Of a stretch of DNA of 39,049 bases, positions 21,239 through 29,539 are shown piece by piece. The stretch's first letter is position 1; each line of letters begins with the position of its first letter. Both the position numbers and the translations under genes were made by a program. The stretch is from Chara braunii (lineage: Eukaryota; Streptophyta; Charophyceae; Charales; Characeae), in contig BFEA01000589.1 in assembly GCA_003427395.1 (NCBI GenBank), positions 397,036-436,084 of the forward strand. The letters run 5' to 3'. The notes beneath the pieces were generated by a model that was not told the origin of the DNA, made no database searches, and saw nothing but the letters and a program-made list of their open reading frames with translations.

Positions 21239-21331
21239 CTTTTGGCTAAGATCAAGTGTAGTATCTGTTCTGATCAGTTTAATATCTGGTCCGTGGTCCA
21301 TCGGGCCACATGTAAAAAAAAAAAAAAAAAA
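21239..21331 (+). pseudogene. U2 snRNA-derived poly(A)-tailed copy 1
   Basis: It starts inside U2 at CCTTTTGGCTAAGATCAAG, keeps the branch-site pairing region (GTAGTA), passes stem-loop IIa and ends at the loop IIb hairpin (GTGGTCCATCGGGCCACAT), followed by GT and an A-run of 18. The Sm site and 3' half of U2 are missing. The first nucleotides of U2 and several bases before the last hairpin are deleted. Confidence 0.85.
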
Positions 21332-21360
21332 GACACAAAGAAAACATGCAAATAAGGGAA

Positions 21361-21365
<5 letters not shown>

Positions 21366-21400
<35 letters not shown>
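21366..21400. repeat. Poly(T) tract
   Basis: A 35-base T-run, the mirror of a poly(A) tail of a minus-strand insertion. I cannot identify the inserted body to its right with certainty. Confidence 0.85.
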
Positions 21401-21401
<1 letters not shown>

Positions 21402-21598
21402 GAAAGGCAAACTTACGGTCCAATAACTTGGGGTTTTGCACACCCCTCTTAGACTGGTACCCCCCTTGGGTCCGTAGGCCTAGCCTTCCATTTTGCGGCA
21501 TGCATAAGGCCGCGAGTTTCGGAGGGGGTGGGTGTGCACTGGTGGTTGAAGGACCACGCCCTTTCACGTCGGAGATCAGAAAAAAAGCGCAGCTGCCG

Positions 21599-21748
21599 TC
21601 CGAAAATCTGTGCCACAGAGCGCAGTTGTATTTTTCAAGTGTGCGCGAGAGTCCCGCCCTTGGTCACCAACGTGCATCGCATTCTGAGATCTGGAACCTC
21701 ACGGCGTCATGTGCGACTGTTGACGTCGCTGATAACGACCGACGGCCC
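21599..21748 (-). repeat. Dispersed repeat, inverted partner of 11668-11815
   Basis: See the partner at 11668. Here the element is reversed and its end faces the GA microsatellite at 21812, 60 bp away. Confidence 0.8.
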
Positions 21749-21804
21749 GTTGACATTGGCAGTCATCATCAGAGTAACCTGACACCGACGTTGGATGCAT
21801 GGAG

Positions 21805-21811
<7 letters not shown>

Positions 21812-21876
<65 letters not shown>

Positions 21877-21877
21877 N

Positions 21878-21951
<74 letters not shown>
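21812..21951. repeat. (GA)n microsatellite
   Basis: About 140 bp of GA with one ambiguous base at 21877. Confidence 0.97.
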
Positions 21952-21954
<3 letters not shown>

Positions 21955-22408
21955 ATCCCCATCCATTGAAGACGGCAGCAAAGTGAGGATTGAAGTGTGC
22001 CGGCGATAGCAGATGGTACATGGAGAATAACGCCACGTGGTTCCTTCCTACATTCACGGATGTGCACTGGACGGCCATGTTGATGTCATCACTTCGAAGT
22101 TCGACTAGCCAAACCCAGGAGCAAGGAGGAGAAACGACGAATATAACGGCCGTGCCGGGTGCGTGACCTTCGCTTCCAGGACCGGTCGTTTGATTTGCTC
22201 GTTTCAGCCATCTCACGTAAGTCGGCTTCTGTCATATCTTCCCTGTTGTGTGCAAATATCCTCGTTCAAAAAAAAAATAATAATAATAATAAAAAAATAA
22301 AATAAAAAAAATCCTCGTTCCCTGCTCGTTGTATCTGGACTTAGCTAGCATCCAGATGATACGGCTTCTTCAGATCGTGATCGACAGTTTCGATGAATTG
22401 TGCCCTTA

Positions 22409-22540
22409 GGGCCTCGCCACACCACTCTCGAAATGTGAAAACGACAAAATTATGGCGGGTGCATCTGGCCATGTTCTACCAGGAAGTTCATTCTCATTTT
22501 GCGGAAATTTGCGCATTTCGAGAGTGGTGTGGCGACGCCC
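22409..22540. mobile_element. PIF/Harbinger-like (Tourist-type) MITE
   Basis: A 132-bp element with 27-bp inverted ends that differ at one base. The ends begin GGGCCTCGCCACACCACTCT and GGGCGTCGCCACACCACTCT. TTA lies on both sides (22406-22408 and 22541-22543), the target duplication typical of PIF/Harbinger. No coding capacity; it would depend on a Harbinger transposase elsewhere. The ends are nearly intact, so the insertion is rather young. Confidence 0.88.
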
Positions 22541-22671
22541 TTAGCCTTGGGCTGTTTGTGTGGGTGGCTTGCCGTCTTCTCCCTTCTCACCTCTGCTTGC
22601 TGCTCTCTTATCTCTTTTTTTTTTTTTTTTTTTTCCCCGAAAGATTTTATCTCCATTTTTTGCGACCTTTG

Positions 22672-22771
22672 TTTTTTTTTCCCTTCCGATGGACCACCCC
22701 GATCAGATATTAAACTGATCAGAACAGATACACTGTGCTTGGTCTTAGCGAAAAATGCCGATAAAAAGTAT
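22672..22771 (-). pseudogene. U2 snRNA-derived poly(A)-tailed copy 2
   Basis: On the minus strand it begins at the U2 5' end (22771, ATACTTTTTATCGG), passes a diverged branch-site region (CAGTGTA where GTAGTA is expected), TATCTGTTCTGATCAGTTTA, and stops in the loop IIb hairpin at GGTCCATCGG, followed by a short A-run. It has the same 5' end as U2 and nearly the same 3' truncation as the other copies. Confidence 0.8.
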
Positions 22772-22803
22772 TTTGCATTCCTTTTTCTCTCGTTCTCTCT
22801 GAC

Positions 22804-22808
22804 GAACT

Positions 22809-22840
<32 letters not shown>

Positions 22841-22946
22841 CCATTTTTCGATTTATGCGTGTCATCCTTGCTCAGGGGCCATGGTTATCTTCTCTGTATC
22901 GTTCCAATTTTAACGGATGTCCCGAAGGACAAGAACTTTTTTTTTT
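22804..22946 (-). pseudogene. Processed U6 snRNA copy with poly(A) tail and target duplication
   Basis: U6 runs on the minus strand from 22930 to 22833, beginning GTCCTTCGGGACATCC. It keeps the ACAGAGA box, and ends CGCATAAATCG, then GGTCCAAATT like plant U6. The AGC triad reads ACC (GATAACCATGG for GATTAGCATGG), so it cannot be functional. A run of about 25 A follows where a Pol III terminator would be. GAAC plus T-run occurs on both flanks (22804-22816 and 22933-22946), a plausible target-site duplication from LINE-type insertion. Confidence 0.88.
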
Positions 22947-22985
22947 CCCTTTGTTTCTTTTTTGTGAAAGGGGCTACGGTCTTGA

Positions 22986-23132
22986 GATATCACCATTGAT
23001 ACCTTTCTCGGCCTTTTGGCTAAGATCAAGTGTAGTATCTGTTCTGATCAGTTTAATATCTGTCTGATCCGTGGTCCATCGGACCACATTACAAAAAAAA
23101 AAAAAAAAAAAAAAAAAGGGATATCACCATTG
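22986..23132 (+). pseudogene. U2 snRNA-derived poly(A)-tailed copy 3, with exact target duplication
   Basis: U2 begins exactly at its first base (22999, ATACCTTTCTCGG), is nearly unchanged through GTAGTA and stem-loop IIa, and ends at GTCCATCGGACCACAT plus TAC. An A-run of 25 follows (23093-23117). The 13-bp GATATCACCATTG flanks the insertion on both sides (22986-22998 and 23120-23132). This is a textbook LINE-mediated insertion of a 3'-truncated U2 RNA. The Sm site is missing, so it is not a working U2 gene. Confidence 0.93.
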
Positions 23133-23186
23133 CACTGACCTGCGCTAGGTATTTCAAAATTGTCTTATTTCATTCATTTGCTTCCA

Positions 23187-23410
23187 CCGGGGCAAGGTTC
23201 CACTAGCAAAGGGGATTGGATAAATATCCTGAATCTGGACGTGTTTCAGCCAGACATACAGAAAAGCAGTTCAATCTCCACATTCCGCACCTTTCCACAA
23301 ACACGTCCAGATTCAGATCTTCAATCCAATCCTCTTTGCTAGTGGGACCTCGCCCCTGGAGCTCGAACTCACGTTCTGTATGTCCACCAGTTCAGGAGTG
23401 GGTGTGCCGA
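23187..23410 (-). mobile_element. tRNA-derived SINE-like element with inverted partner
   Basis: On the minus strand, 23410 to about 23343 reads like a tRNA head: an A box-like GCAGCTCAGTCGG and a B box-like GAGTTCGAGCTCC about 40 bases later. The body that follows (GGTCCCACTAGCAAAGAGGA, CTGAATCTGGACGTGTT) is repeated in the opposite direction at 23187-23246, making a foldback of about 60-bp arms. Either two SINE copies are inserted head to head or one copy was duplicated in inversion. No terminator-like tail was located. Confidence 0.55.
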
Positions 23411-23420
23411 CTGAGCTGCA

Positions 23421-23538
23421 CTCTGGCCCCCGAATACAACGTACGGTCATTAATACTCATTATAGCTGAATTTGGGGCATCTTTCAGTCTAAATATTGCT
23501 ATAATGACTGTACGTTGTATTCGGGGGAAGCATGGTAG
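23421..23538. mobile_element. MITE family 1 copy, left end worn
   Basis: The right end TTCGGGGGAAGCATGGTAG is good; the left begins CCCCCGAATACAACGTACGG. The interior ACGGTCATT...AATGACTGTACG is palindromic as in the copies at 21102 and 32573. Confidence 0.8.
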
Positions 23539-23556
23539 TCCAGTTGGTTATCACAA

Positions 23557-23825
23557 CTTCCTATCTTTTGCTTTTTTTTTTTTCCCGCTTTTGTTCTTGA
23601 ACCATTTTTCTCGATTAATTCGTGCCATCCTTGCGCGGGGGCGGGGGGGCATGCTAATCAACCTTCTTCTTTTTTTTTTTTTTTCCCCCAAACCCCATGC
23701 TAATCAACCTTCTTTTTTTTTTTTCCAAAAACCCCATGCTAATCAACCTTCTTTTTTATCGTGCCAACTTATTTTTTTTATCGTTCCAACTTACCAGTCC
23801 TGTTAACGGATGTCCCGCGAAGGAC
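23557..23825 (-). pseudogene. U6 snRNA copy with an internally triplicated catalytic region
   Basis: On the minus strand U6 starts at 23825 (GTCCTTCGCGGGACATCC), continues through TTGGAACGAT (with a second diverged copy, TTGGCACGAT), and ends near 23597 with GCGCAAGGATGGCACG, ATCGAGAAAAATGG. GAAGGTTGATTAGCATG occurs three times in a row with A-runs between, a tandem amplification of the part holding the AGC triad. The ACAGAGA box is lost. A further A-run on the minus strand (T-run at 23571-23583) may be the retroposition tail. Confidence 0.75.
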
Positions 23826-23911
23826 GTTATTAGAACCTTTTTTTTTTTTTTTTCCTCTCTCTCTTTTTCTTTCGTTACCAGATCTTGTTCGAAATACAAA
23901 TATTTTATTCA

Positions 23912-23946
<35 letters not shown>

Positions 23947-23953
23947 CCAGTTG

Positions 23954-24098
23954 CCCCGCTAGGAGAGGTGATAAGAAGAGCACCCGGGGCCAAGTCCCAG
24001 TTACCCGAATGATCGATTTCCGACCGCAGATTTGGAAGATCAAAGACCAGAAATCAAGGATCAGGGTAAGTGGGACTTGGCCCCGGGCCCATAGCGGG
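23954..24098. repeat. Foldback element
   Basis: Arms CCCGGGGCCAAGTCCCA and its complement TGGGACTTGGCCCCGGG lie about 70 bases apart, extended by CCCGCTA and TAGCGGG at the outer ends with an insertion in the left arm. No coding capacity; probably a MITE. Confidence 0.75.
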
Positions 24099-24228
24099 CT
24101 TTCATTGAATCAGATCTGCATTCGAAATACGAGGATACCAAAAAAAAAAATTCCATCGGGGGGAGGGACTCTGCTGCAGGGAAAATTTTGCAAAGAAGTG
24201 CACTGAATTATTTTTGGAAAAAAATTGC

Positions 24229-24229
<1 letters not shown>

Positions 24230-24277
<48 letters not shown>
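24230..24277. repeat. Poly(A) tract
   Basis: A 48-base A-run, likely the tail of a plus-strand insertion whose body I do not recognise. Confidence 0.85.
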
Positions 24278-24279
<2 letters not shown>

Positions 24280-25115
24280 AGGATACCCTCGATCTGCGTT
24301 CAAGTTTGGGAAAAGGTTTAAAATATAAAAAAGATTTCATTTATCTGCATTCATAGTAGGGGAAGTTGCAGAGATCCCCCCCCTTGTTTTAATGTTTCCC
24401 CACAGATACAGCTTCAGATAAAGATGATGAGGGAAAGGGGTATGCCTGCGATCTGAAATGGTACGACGATGAGGGAAAGGGAATGAAAGAAGACAAGACC
24501 CTGTTGATCTTGACTCTAGTTCGACTCTGTGAAATGACTCGAGAGGTGTAGAATAAGTAGGAGATTTACGGCGCAAGTGAAATACCACTACTTTTAAATT
24601 TTAATGTTATTTTTGGGGAAAAAAAAAGAAAAAAGAAAAAAGAGGTATTTCGGCCATGAAAGTAAGGTATTGTTACGATCAAAACGGTATTTCTGCTATG
24701 GAAGTCTGTTGTGAAGATATATTTGCTGGGAAATATTAAAAAAAAAAAAAAAAAAACCCGGGTATTCCTGCCAGACAGTGCCAGTCCCCCTTCAAAATGC
24801 GAAAAATGTATATTTCGTTGATCTGCGCGTCATTGTTGCTCTCTCAGTGCCCTGATCACTTCTCTCGACGATCGCCTTCAAATCGTCACTCTGTTCGATA
24901 ATAACAGAGTAAGTGCGAAGTGCGGAAGGGTACGGGAGAGCGTTATTCGGCAACGTGTTAGTGTTATAACCAAAGCTTACTGTTGAGTTTAAAAAGAGAA
25001 AAACCTGCCTCGCTCAAAGGCGCGCCTTTGAGAAGTACGCTGGGGACTTTCGGCGAACTGTTCTAGTTCATGATGGGGGAATGCGGGCGTGCGAGATAAA
25101 AAGAGGGGTTCGTAC
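24278..25115. other. Gene-free stretch
   Basis: A/T-rich with two shorter A-runs (24620-24645 and 24738-24757). No ORF with motifs and no RNA gene recognised. Confidence 0.45.
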
Positions 25116-25117
25116 AG

Positions 25118-25118
25118 A

Positions 25119-25182
<64 letters not shown>

Positions 25183-25668
25183 NNNNNNNNNNNNNNNNNN
25201 NNNNNNNNNNNNNNNNNNNNNNNNNNNNNNNNNNNNNNNNNNNNNNNNNNNNNNNNNNNNNNNNNNNNNNNNNNNNNNNNNNNNNNNNNNNNNNNNNNNN
25301 NNNNNNNNNNNNNNNNNNNNNNNNNNNNNNNNNNNNNNNNNNNNNNNNNNNNNNNNNNNNNNNNNNNNNNNNNNNNNNNNNNNNNNNNNNNNNNNNNNNN
25401 NNNNNNNNNNNNNNNNNNNNNNNNNNNNNNNNNNNNNNNNNNNNNNNNNNNNNNNNNNNNNNNNNNNNNNNNNNNNNNNNNNNNNNNNNNNNNNNNNNNN
25501 NNNNNNNNNNNNNNNNNNNNNNNNNNNNNNNNNNNNNNNNNNNNNNNNNNNNNNNNNNNNNNNNNNNNNNNNNNNNNNNNNNNNNNNNNNNNNNNNNNNN
25601 NNNNNNNNNNNNNNNNNNNNNNNNNNNNNNNNNNNNNNNNNNNNNNNGAGAGAGAGAGAGAGAGAGAG
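25118..25668. repeat. (CA)n(GA)n microsatellite with a 465-base gap
   Basis: CA repeats to 25136 pass into GA repeats, then N from 25183 to 25647, then GA again. Frames drawn through the gap are artefacts. Confidence 0.97.
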
Positions 25669-26015
25669 GGAGGCAGGCTTTATTGAAAGGGTGGTTGAGA
25701 AAAGGAGGCTTTTCGCGATTATGGGGTTTAGGGTTTAGACTTTAGACTCGGCCTTTTCTTTTTCTTTTTTTTTTGTTAAGAGCATTACGTACTGTGCCTC
25801 CTACTTCAGAATTACGATGGCTTGATGACCTAACCCCTAAAAAATTAGACGAGACAGAAGCCAATGACCTAACCCCTGGTCTGAGACCCCTCTGGGTAAA
25901 TCAGCCACACTGGTTATCAGACCTTTTTCCAACCCCCTATCCAGGGTCCCAATGCTGGTTGGGAAACCCACCCGGAGCACCCAATCACTCATCATGGGGA
26001 GCCCTCTTTATGGGA
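25669..26015. other. Gene-free stretch
   Basis: One GGGTTTAGGGTTTAGAC word (25725-25741) recalls telomere sequence. The word TGACCTAACCCCT occurs twice (about 25827 and 25867). No gene. Confidence 0.4.
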
Positions 26016-26126
26016 CTACCGTCTTCCCCCGAACACAACGCACCCTCATTTTGGCTGGATCTGGCCGGAAGTATAACTCGTATACATTCATTTTTAGGGT
26101 GCGTTATGTTCGGGGGAAGACGGTAG
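26016..26126. mobile_element. MITE family 1, nearly intact copy
   Basis: Inverted ends CTACCGTCTTCCCCCGAACA and TGTTCGGGGGAAGACGGTAG, 20 of 20 bases complementary. If TA is the target duplication, the element is ACCGTC...GACGGT, which would fit a Tc1/mariner-type transposase. No coding capacity. Confidence 0.88.
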
Positions 26127-26985
26127 CTAAGATCTGTCCCACATCTTCTGACCGAGGCCATACCACAGATGTTATCCAATGTCACAGTTACCTTTCACCG
26201 CCAGCAATAATACTTTCAAATTGACCTTCTTTTTTTCTTTTTTTCTTTTTTTCTTTTTTTTTGGGTGAATCCCTTAACCTTTTTGGACCCACCAGGGTAC
26301 CTACTTTACCCCACTTGTTTCTGCCTAACTTTGCACAACCCTTTCCTTTTGCTTTTGCTCCCCGTCGCTACCATATTCCTTTCTTTCTCTTATTAGGGCA
26401 TACTCACTCTGGGATCTTTGGGACTCAGCTCTGGACGCAATTTTGGCCAGGTACAGTTAGGGGGACCATAATTGCAGTCAGATGCAGTTAGATAACTACT
26501 CGTGTGAGTATGCTCCTACTCTATTATCCATGAGCAGTAACAGGGGTAATTGGTGGAAAGCGCCCACGCAGAGTCCTATTTTCGTAAATGGCGCCCAAAC
26601 TTTTGCTGCTTGGTGAAAAGTTCCCATGGGCAACACAGGCCGTGGGATGCAAGCCTTGTGTAATTTAAAGAAGACATATCATCGAAAAAAAAAAAAGAAA
26701 AAAAAAAGACATCTTTCATCTGTATATACTATATAGTCTTTACTTAGGACTGCCACTCATCGCTGCAAAACCGGGGATCTCTGTCACTGACTATAGAAGT
26801 GGGCGGTCCATGGTGTGTTGACCCACCTCTCTGAAAAGGCTGTTCTCTGTTCTCACAGCCGGAACTCTGGCGACTTCTGGCAAGGGGATGAACTCTGCCG
26901 TGAAAAGTGCAGACGTTTGAGATTCCGTGGAAGGGTCATTGGGAAAAGTTCGCCTGCGGAATGACGATGTCGACCGAGTAAGTAG
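26127..26985. other. Gene-free stretch
   Basis: Contains a T-rich run with C interruptions (26228-26262) and an A-rich run (26683-26707). ORFs up to 78 codons without motifs; no gene supported. Confidence 0.4.
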
Positions 26986-27089
26986 TTTGCCAACCCTTGC
27001 ATTTAAACCCTCGAAGTGGTTTGCCAACCCTTGTGTTTAAACTTTAAACCCTCGAAGTGATTTGCCAACCCTTGTGTTTAAACCCTCGT
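26986..27089. repeat. Short tandem repeat, three units
   Basis: TTTGCCAACCCTTG, then TTTAAACCCTCGAAGTG, repeats three times with a period of about 33-41 bp; the middle unit has an extra TTTAAAC. Confidence 0.85.
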
Positions 27090-27470
27090 TCTGTTCCACC
27101 CCGCGTCGGTTACCTGCCAGAGGGGCTCAATCACAACGCCTCTGCAGTCTTCTCTTTTCTACGCTTGAGCGTCAAGGGGAAGATAAAAACAACTCTTGAA
27201 AGAAAATTACAGAAATTCAATCCTTTGTTCAATTTAAAATAACCGTTGATTGGCAAAATAATTTGTAATCTCCAACCCTTTGCTATTAGTCTGTCGGCTG
27301 ATTAAAAGACTTCGTATGCCACCGATAACAGTTCGGTGGTTTCCATCGAGTTCAGTGTATTTTAAATTTTAATCCACTGAAACACGCCGAGCCCGCCGAA
27401 ATGCAATCCATGTGAAACTTCCTGCTTGAGGCTGGTTTTGATGGCTTTTGTTCTCCTGGACAGAGTCCTG
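27090..27470. other. Gene-free stretch
   Basis: No gene, RNA or repeat recognised. Confidence 0.4.
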
Positions 27471-27576
27471 CTACTGTGTTCACCCGAATAGAACGCACTG
27501 TATCTGGACCGCAAGTTGGCCCAAATGCAGTTACAATGACCACGCGGCGGGCGTTCTATTTGGGCGAAGACGGTAG
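27471..27576. mobile_element. MITE family 1, subfamily with GAATAGAACGC ends
   Basis: Ends CTACTGTGTTCACCCGAATA and TATTTGGGCGAAGACGGTAG. The inner part (AACGCAC...GCGTT) differs from the AATACAACG subfamily. Confidence 0.8.
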
Positions 27577-27684
27577 TCTATAGGTTTAAATTTGCTGAAT
27601 CAGATCCAAATTCGCCGATATGAGCTTGTTGGTTTGAATCGTAATTTTTGACCCCTTGCCGTCCGAACTGCTGAGCTGTTGCTG

Positions 27685-27806
27685 CTACCGTCTTCACCCA
27701 AATATAACGCACGGTCAATGCAGTCATTATAGCTGTATTTCGCACAACTTTCATCCCAGATGCGGCGATAATTACTGGGCGTTCTATTCGTGTGAAGACG
27801 GAGTAG
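27685..27806. mobile_element. MITE family 1 copy, second of a close pair
   Basis: Ends CTACCGTCTTCACCCAAATA and TATTCGTGTGAAGACGGAGTAG; the interior carries ACGGTCA...TGCAGTCATTATAGC. It lies only 108 bp from the previous copy. Confidence 0.82.
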
Positions 27807-27975
27807 TTAGAATTGTGGACTATGCAGCGGTTAGTGCAGCAGGTCGCCGTCGGTGCAAACTTCCAGAATATGCTGCAGGTAGCTGCTGCTGAAGTTTCTG
27901 AGAAGGTAGCATATTGCTCCAGCAAATTGGTGCAGCTGAGTCTCTACTTTGCTGAGTCCGCTGAGTGTTAGCCTG

Positions 27976-28080
27976 AGACTTTTTTTTTTTTTTTTTTTTT
28001 TTATGTGGCCCGATGGACCGCGGATCAGATATTAATCTGATCAGAACAGATACTACACTAAAGGCCAGACTTTTTTTTTT
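27976..28080 (-). pseudogene. U2 snRNA-derived poly(A)-tailed copy 4
   Basis: On the minus strand U2 runs from 28066 (GGCCTTT) with about a dozen bases missing before AGTGTAGTATCTG, then TTCTGATCAG and GTCCATCGGGCCACAT, ending exactly where copies 1 and 3 end, followed by an A-run of about 23. AGAC plus T-run lies on both sides (27976 and 28067), a likely target duplication. Sm site absent. Confidence 0.85.
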
Positions 28081-28951
28081 CTTGTTCTTTTTTTCTTTTT
28101 CTTTTTTTAACACCGCTCCATCTATTGGTGGGGACTAAGTCCGCAATCATGTCTCTATTGAACTTGACATTGACAGTGCAGTGGAAGTCTGGCTCCCTCT
28201 TGAAGCATTGCCCCGAATATTAGGCAGACTGTCGTTCTAGTAAACGGAGTACTACCTGTCTGGACAGGCCGAGTCATACTTGTCTGAGCGGCTGAGTGCG
28301 GTTCTCCAATCAGACAACGTCATTTAAAATAATTTAAATAAATAATTCGATTGAGAAGAGGCTCAATCTGGGTGCTACCTATAAAGATTTAGCTGGCAAA
28401 GATTCAATATCATATGGAGGCACTGAACTGCAGCAAAACAACCAGCCCAAGGCTGGCTCGCCTCTGCAATCTCTCTCTCTCTCTCTTTTTTTTTTTTTTT
28501 TTTAAATAGCAATGGCATCGGCTTAGCACCAGTCAATCACGAAGTATCTAGTCCTCCCGTATGTCCAGATCCGTTGATATTGAATGTTCTTTGAGATCAA
28601 AGGTAACATCCCATGCAAGAGCGAGAGCTCAGGGCAGGGAACAGGCATACTGAAAACAATCTGCCCGGAAGAGCAGTTCGTGAATTGGACTGTCGAGTTT
28701 AGTGGCATATATTTAATTACCCAGTAGTTCAGTGGCATTCTTGGAAGTTTTCGCTCCCCCCCAAAAAGAAAAAAGAAAAAAAAAAAGAAAGATAATAATA
28801 ATGTTGTCACAGAGTCACTGTGCTGGTTTGCAGTTGTACGTCTCCTGATTTTCTCTATTGGCTCCTTCTCTATCTCACTTACTTGAAGTTACTTCTCTGT
28901 TACGCTCTTCTCAGTAGCGTTTAAAGGTATCGGTGGGCCTCTGCGGCCTCT
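28081..28951. other. Gene-free stretch
   Basis: Contains CT and T runs at 28467-28502 and an A-rich run at 28765-28790. No gene recognised. Confidence 0.4.
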
Positions 28952-29215
28952 CTAGTGAGTTGAGTAGGCTGGTTGTACTGTGAAGTTTGAACCGACCATC
29001 TGACTCACAGAGCTATCTGCACTTGTCCCGCTGCTAGAAGAGACCTGTGACACAGTCTGTGTGCCTGATGTTGCTGCTGCAGTAGCCATTGCGGCCGCTC
29101 TTGCCTGCGCTGCTGCTGCTGCTTCCTCCCTACGCCGCTGCTCACAACGGGCAGCACTTTCTACACGCAAATCTTTTTTTCCACTGCGCGGTAAGGTCTG
29201 ATTCACATACGTCAT
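28952..29215 (-). CDS. Small Ala-rich ORF, possibly a retroelement Gag fragment
   Basis: An ATG-started ORF of 87 codons. Its middle is a charged-then-Ala-rich helix (ARCEQRRREEAAAAAQARAA), followed by a Ser/Thr-rich end. This composition is common in Gag-like proteins of algal LTR elements, but no zinc knuckle is present. The ORF could equally be chance, since the region is GCC/GCA rich. Low confidence. Confidence 0.25.
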   Translation of the reverse strand: MTYVNQTLPRSGKKDLRVESAARCEQRRREEAAAAAQARAAAMATAAATSGTQTVSQVSSSSGTSADSSVSQMVGSNFTVQPAYSTH

Positions 29216-29396
29216 CCTATGTGCCGTCTACCGTGACACTCTCCCGTTGTCGCTTAACTCCTCCTCACTGCTGTGTCCGCTCATCAGCTAAATCAGTTAA
29301 TAACTGTCTGCACTACCAAAAAATAGTGTCCTCTCTGGGACCTACCACAGCATGCGTCTGACCAAGTTGCAATAAATATATATATATTATCCACCT

Positions 29397-29531
29397 CTGC
29401 CTACGGTTTACCGCGCAGCTCTGTTTGACTATGATGAGTCGGTGAAACTCCGACGAAACAGTTTGTCACAGCCCCTCGTTTGTTGTCCTCTTCTCTCTCT
29501 CTGCCTACGGTTTACCGGGCAGTTCTGTTTG
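29397..29531 (+). repeat. 104-bp-spaced direct repeat around the hammerhead-like motif
   Basis: CTGCCTACGGTTTACCG, then GCAG, TCTGTTTG appears at 29397-29425 and again at 29501-29530 with two differences. The first copy runs directly into the hammerhead-like core at 29430. Confidence 0.8.
29420..29474 (+). ncRNA. Hammerhead ribozyme-like motif
   Basis: The sequence runs ATGATGA, stem II arm GTCGG, loop TGAAACT, arm CCGAC, GAAA, then a mini stem III (ACA-GTT-TGT), cleavage-site-like GTC and ACAG. That is the type I hammerhead order with a five-pair stem II and three-pair stem III. CTGT upstream could pair with ACAG as stem I, but six extra bases lie between it and the core, and the core's first C is A. 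Related to the minus-strand motifs at 18791 and 20362. Likely derived from a cleaving ancestor; activity unproven. Confidence 0.5.
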
Positions 29532-29539
29532 TGACGATA

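Larger units (their letters stand above)
15980..21240 (+). repeat. Array of diverged ~1.4-kb repeat units
   Basis: Three landmarks recur in the same order. The first is GGTTCCCACC...CTGAGCCAGG (about 17981, 19472 and 20939). The second is CACTCCAAACGAGGAA or a variant, then TTGGCACT (18248, 19586 and 21052). The third is a GAAGCCCACG...CTTGAAGACAA block (17038 and 20012). Between them lie AAGGCAACA-rich stretches open on both strands in several frames, which I read as repeat composition rather than genes. A further partial copy is at 38100-38830. Units contain hammerhead-like motifs at 18791 and 20362. Confidence 0.7.

Noticed and set aside
22999-23092. Calling this a functional U2 gene
   Set aside because: It lacks the Sm site and the 3' half, and has an A-tail with target duplication.
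23524-23560. tRNA-Val-like 5' half (GGTAGTCCAGTTGGTTATCAC)
   Set aside because: The first bases belong to the MITE end and no T-arm or acceptor pairing follows.
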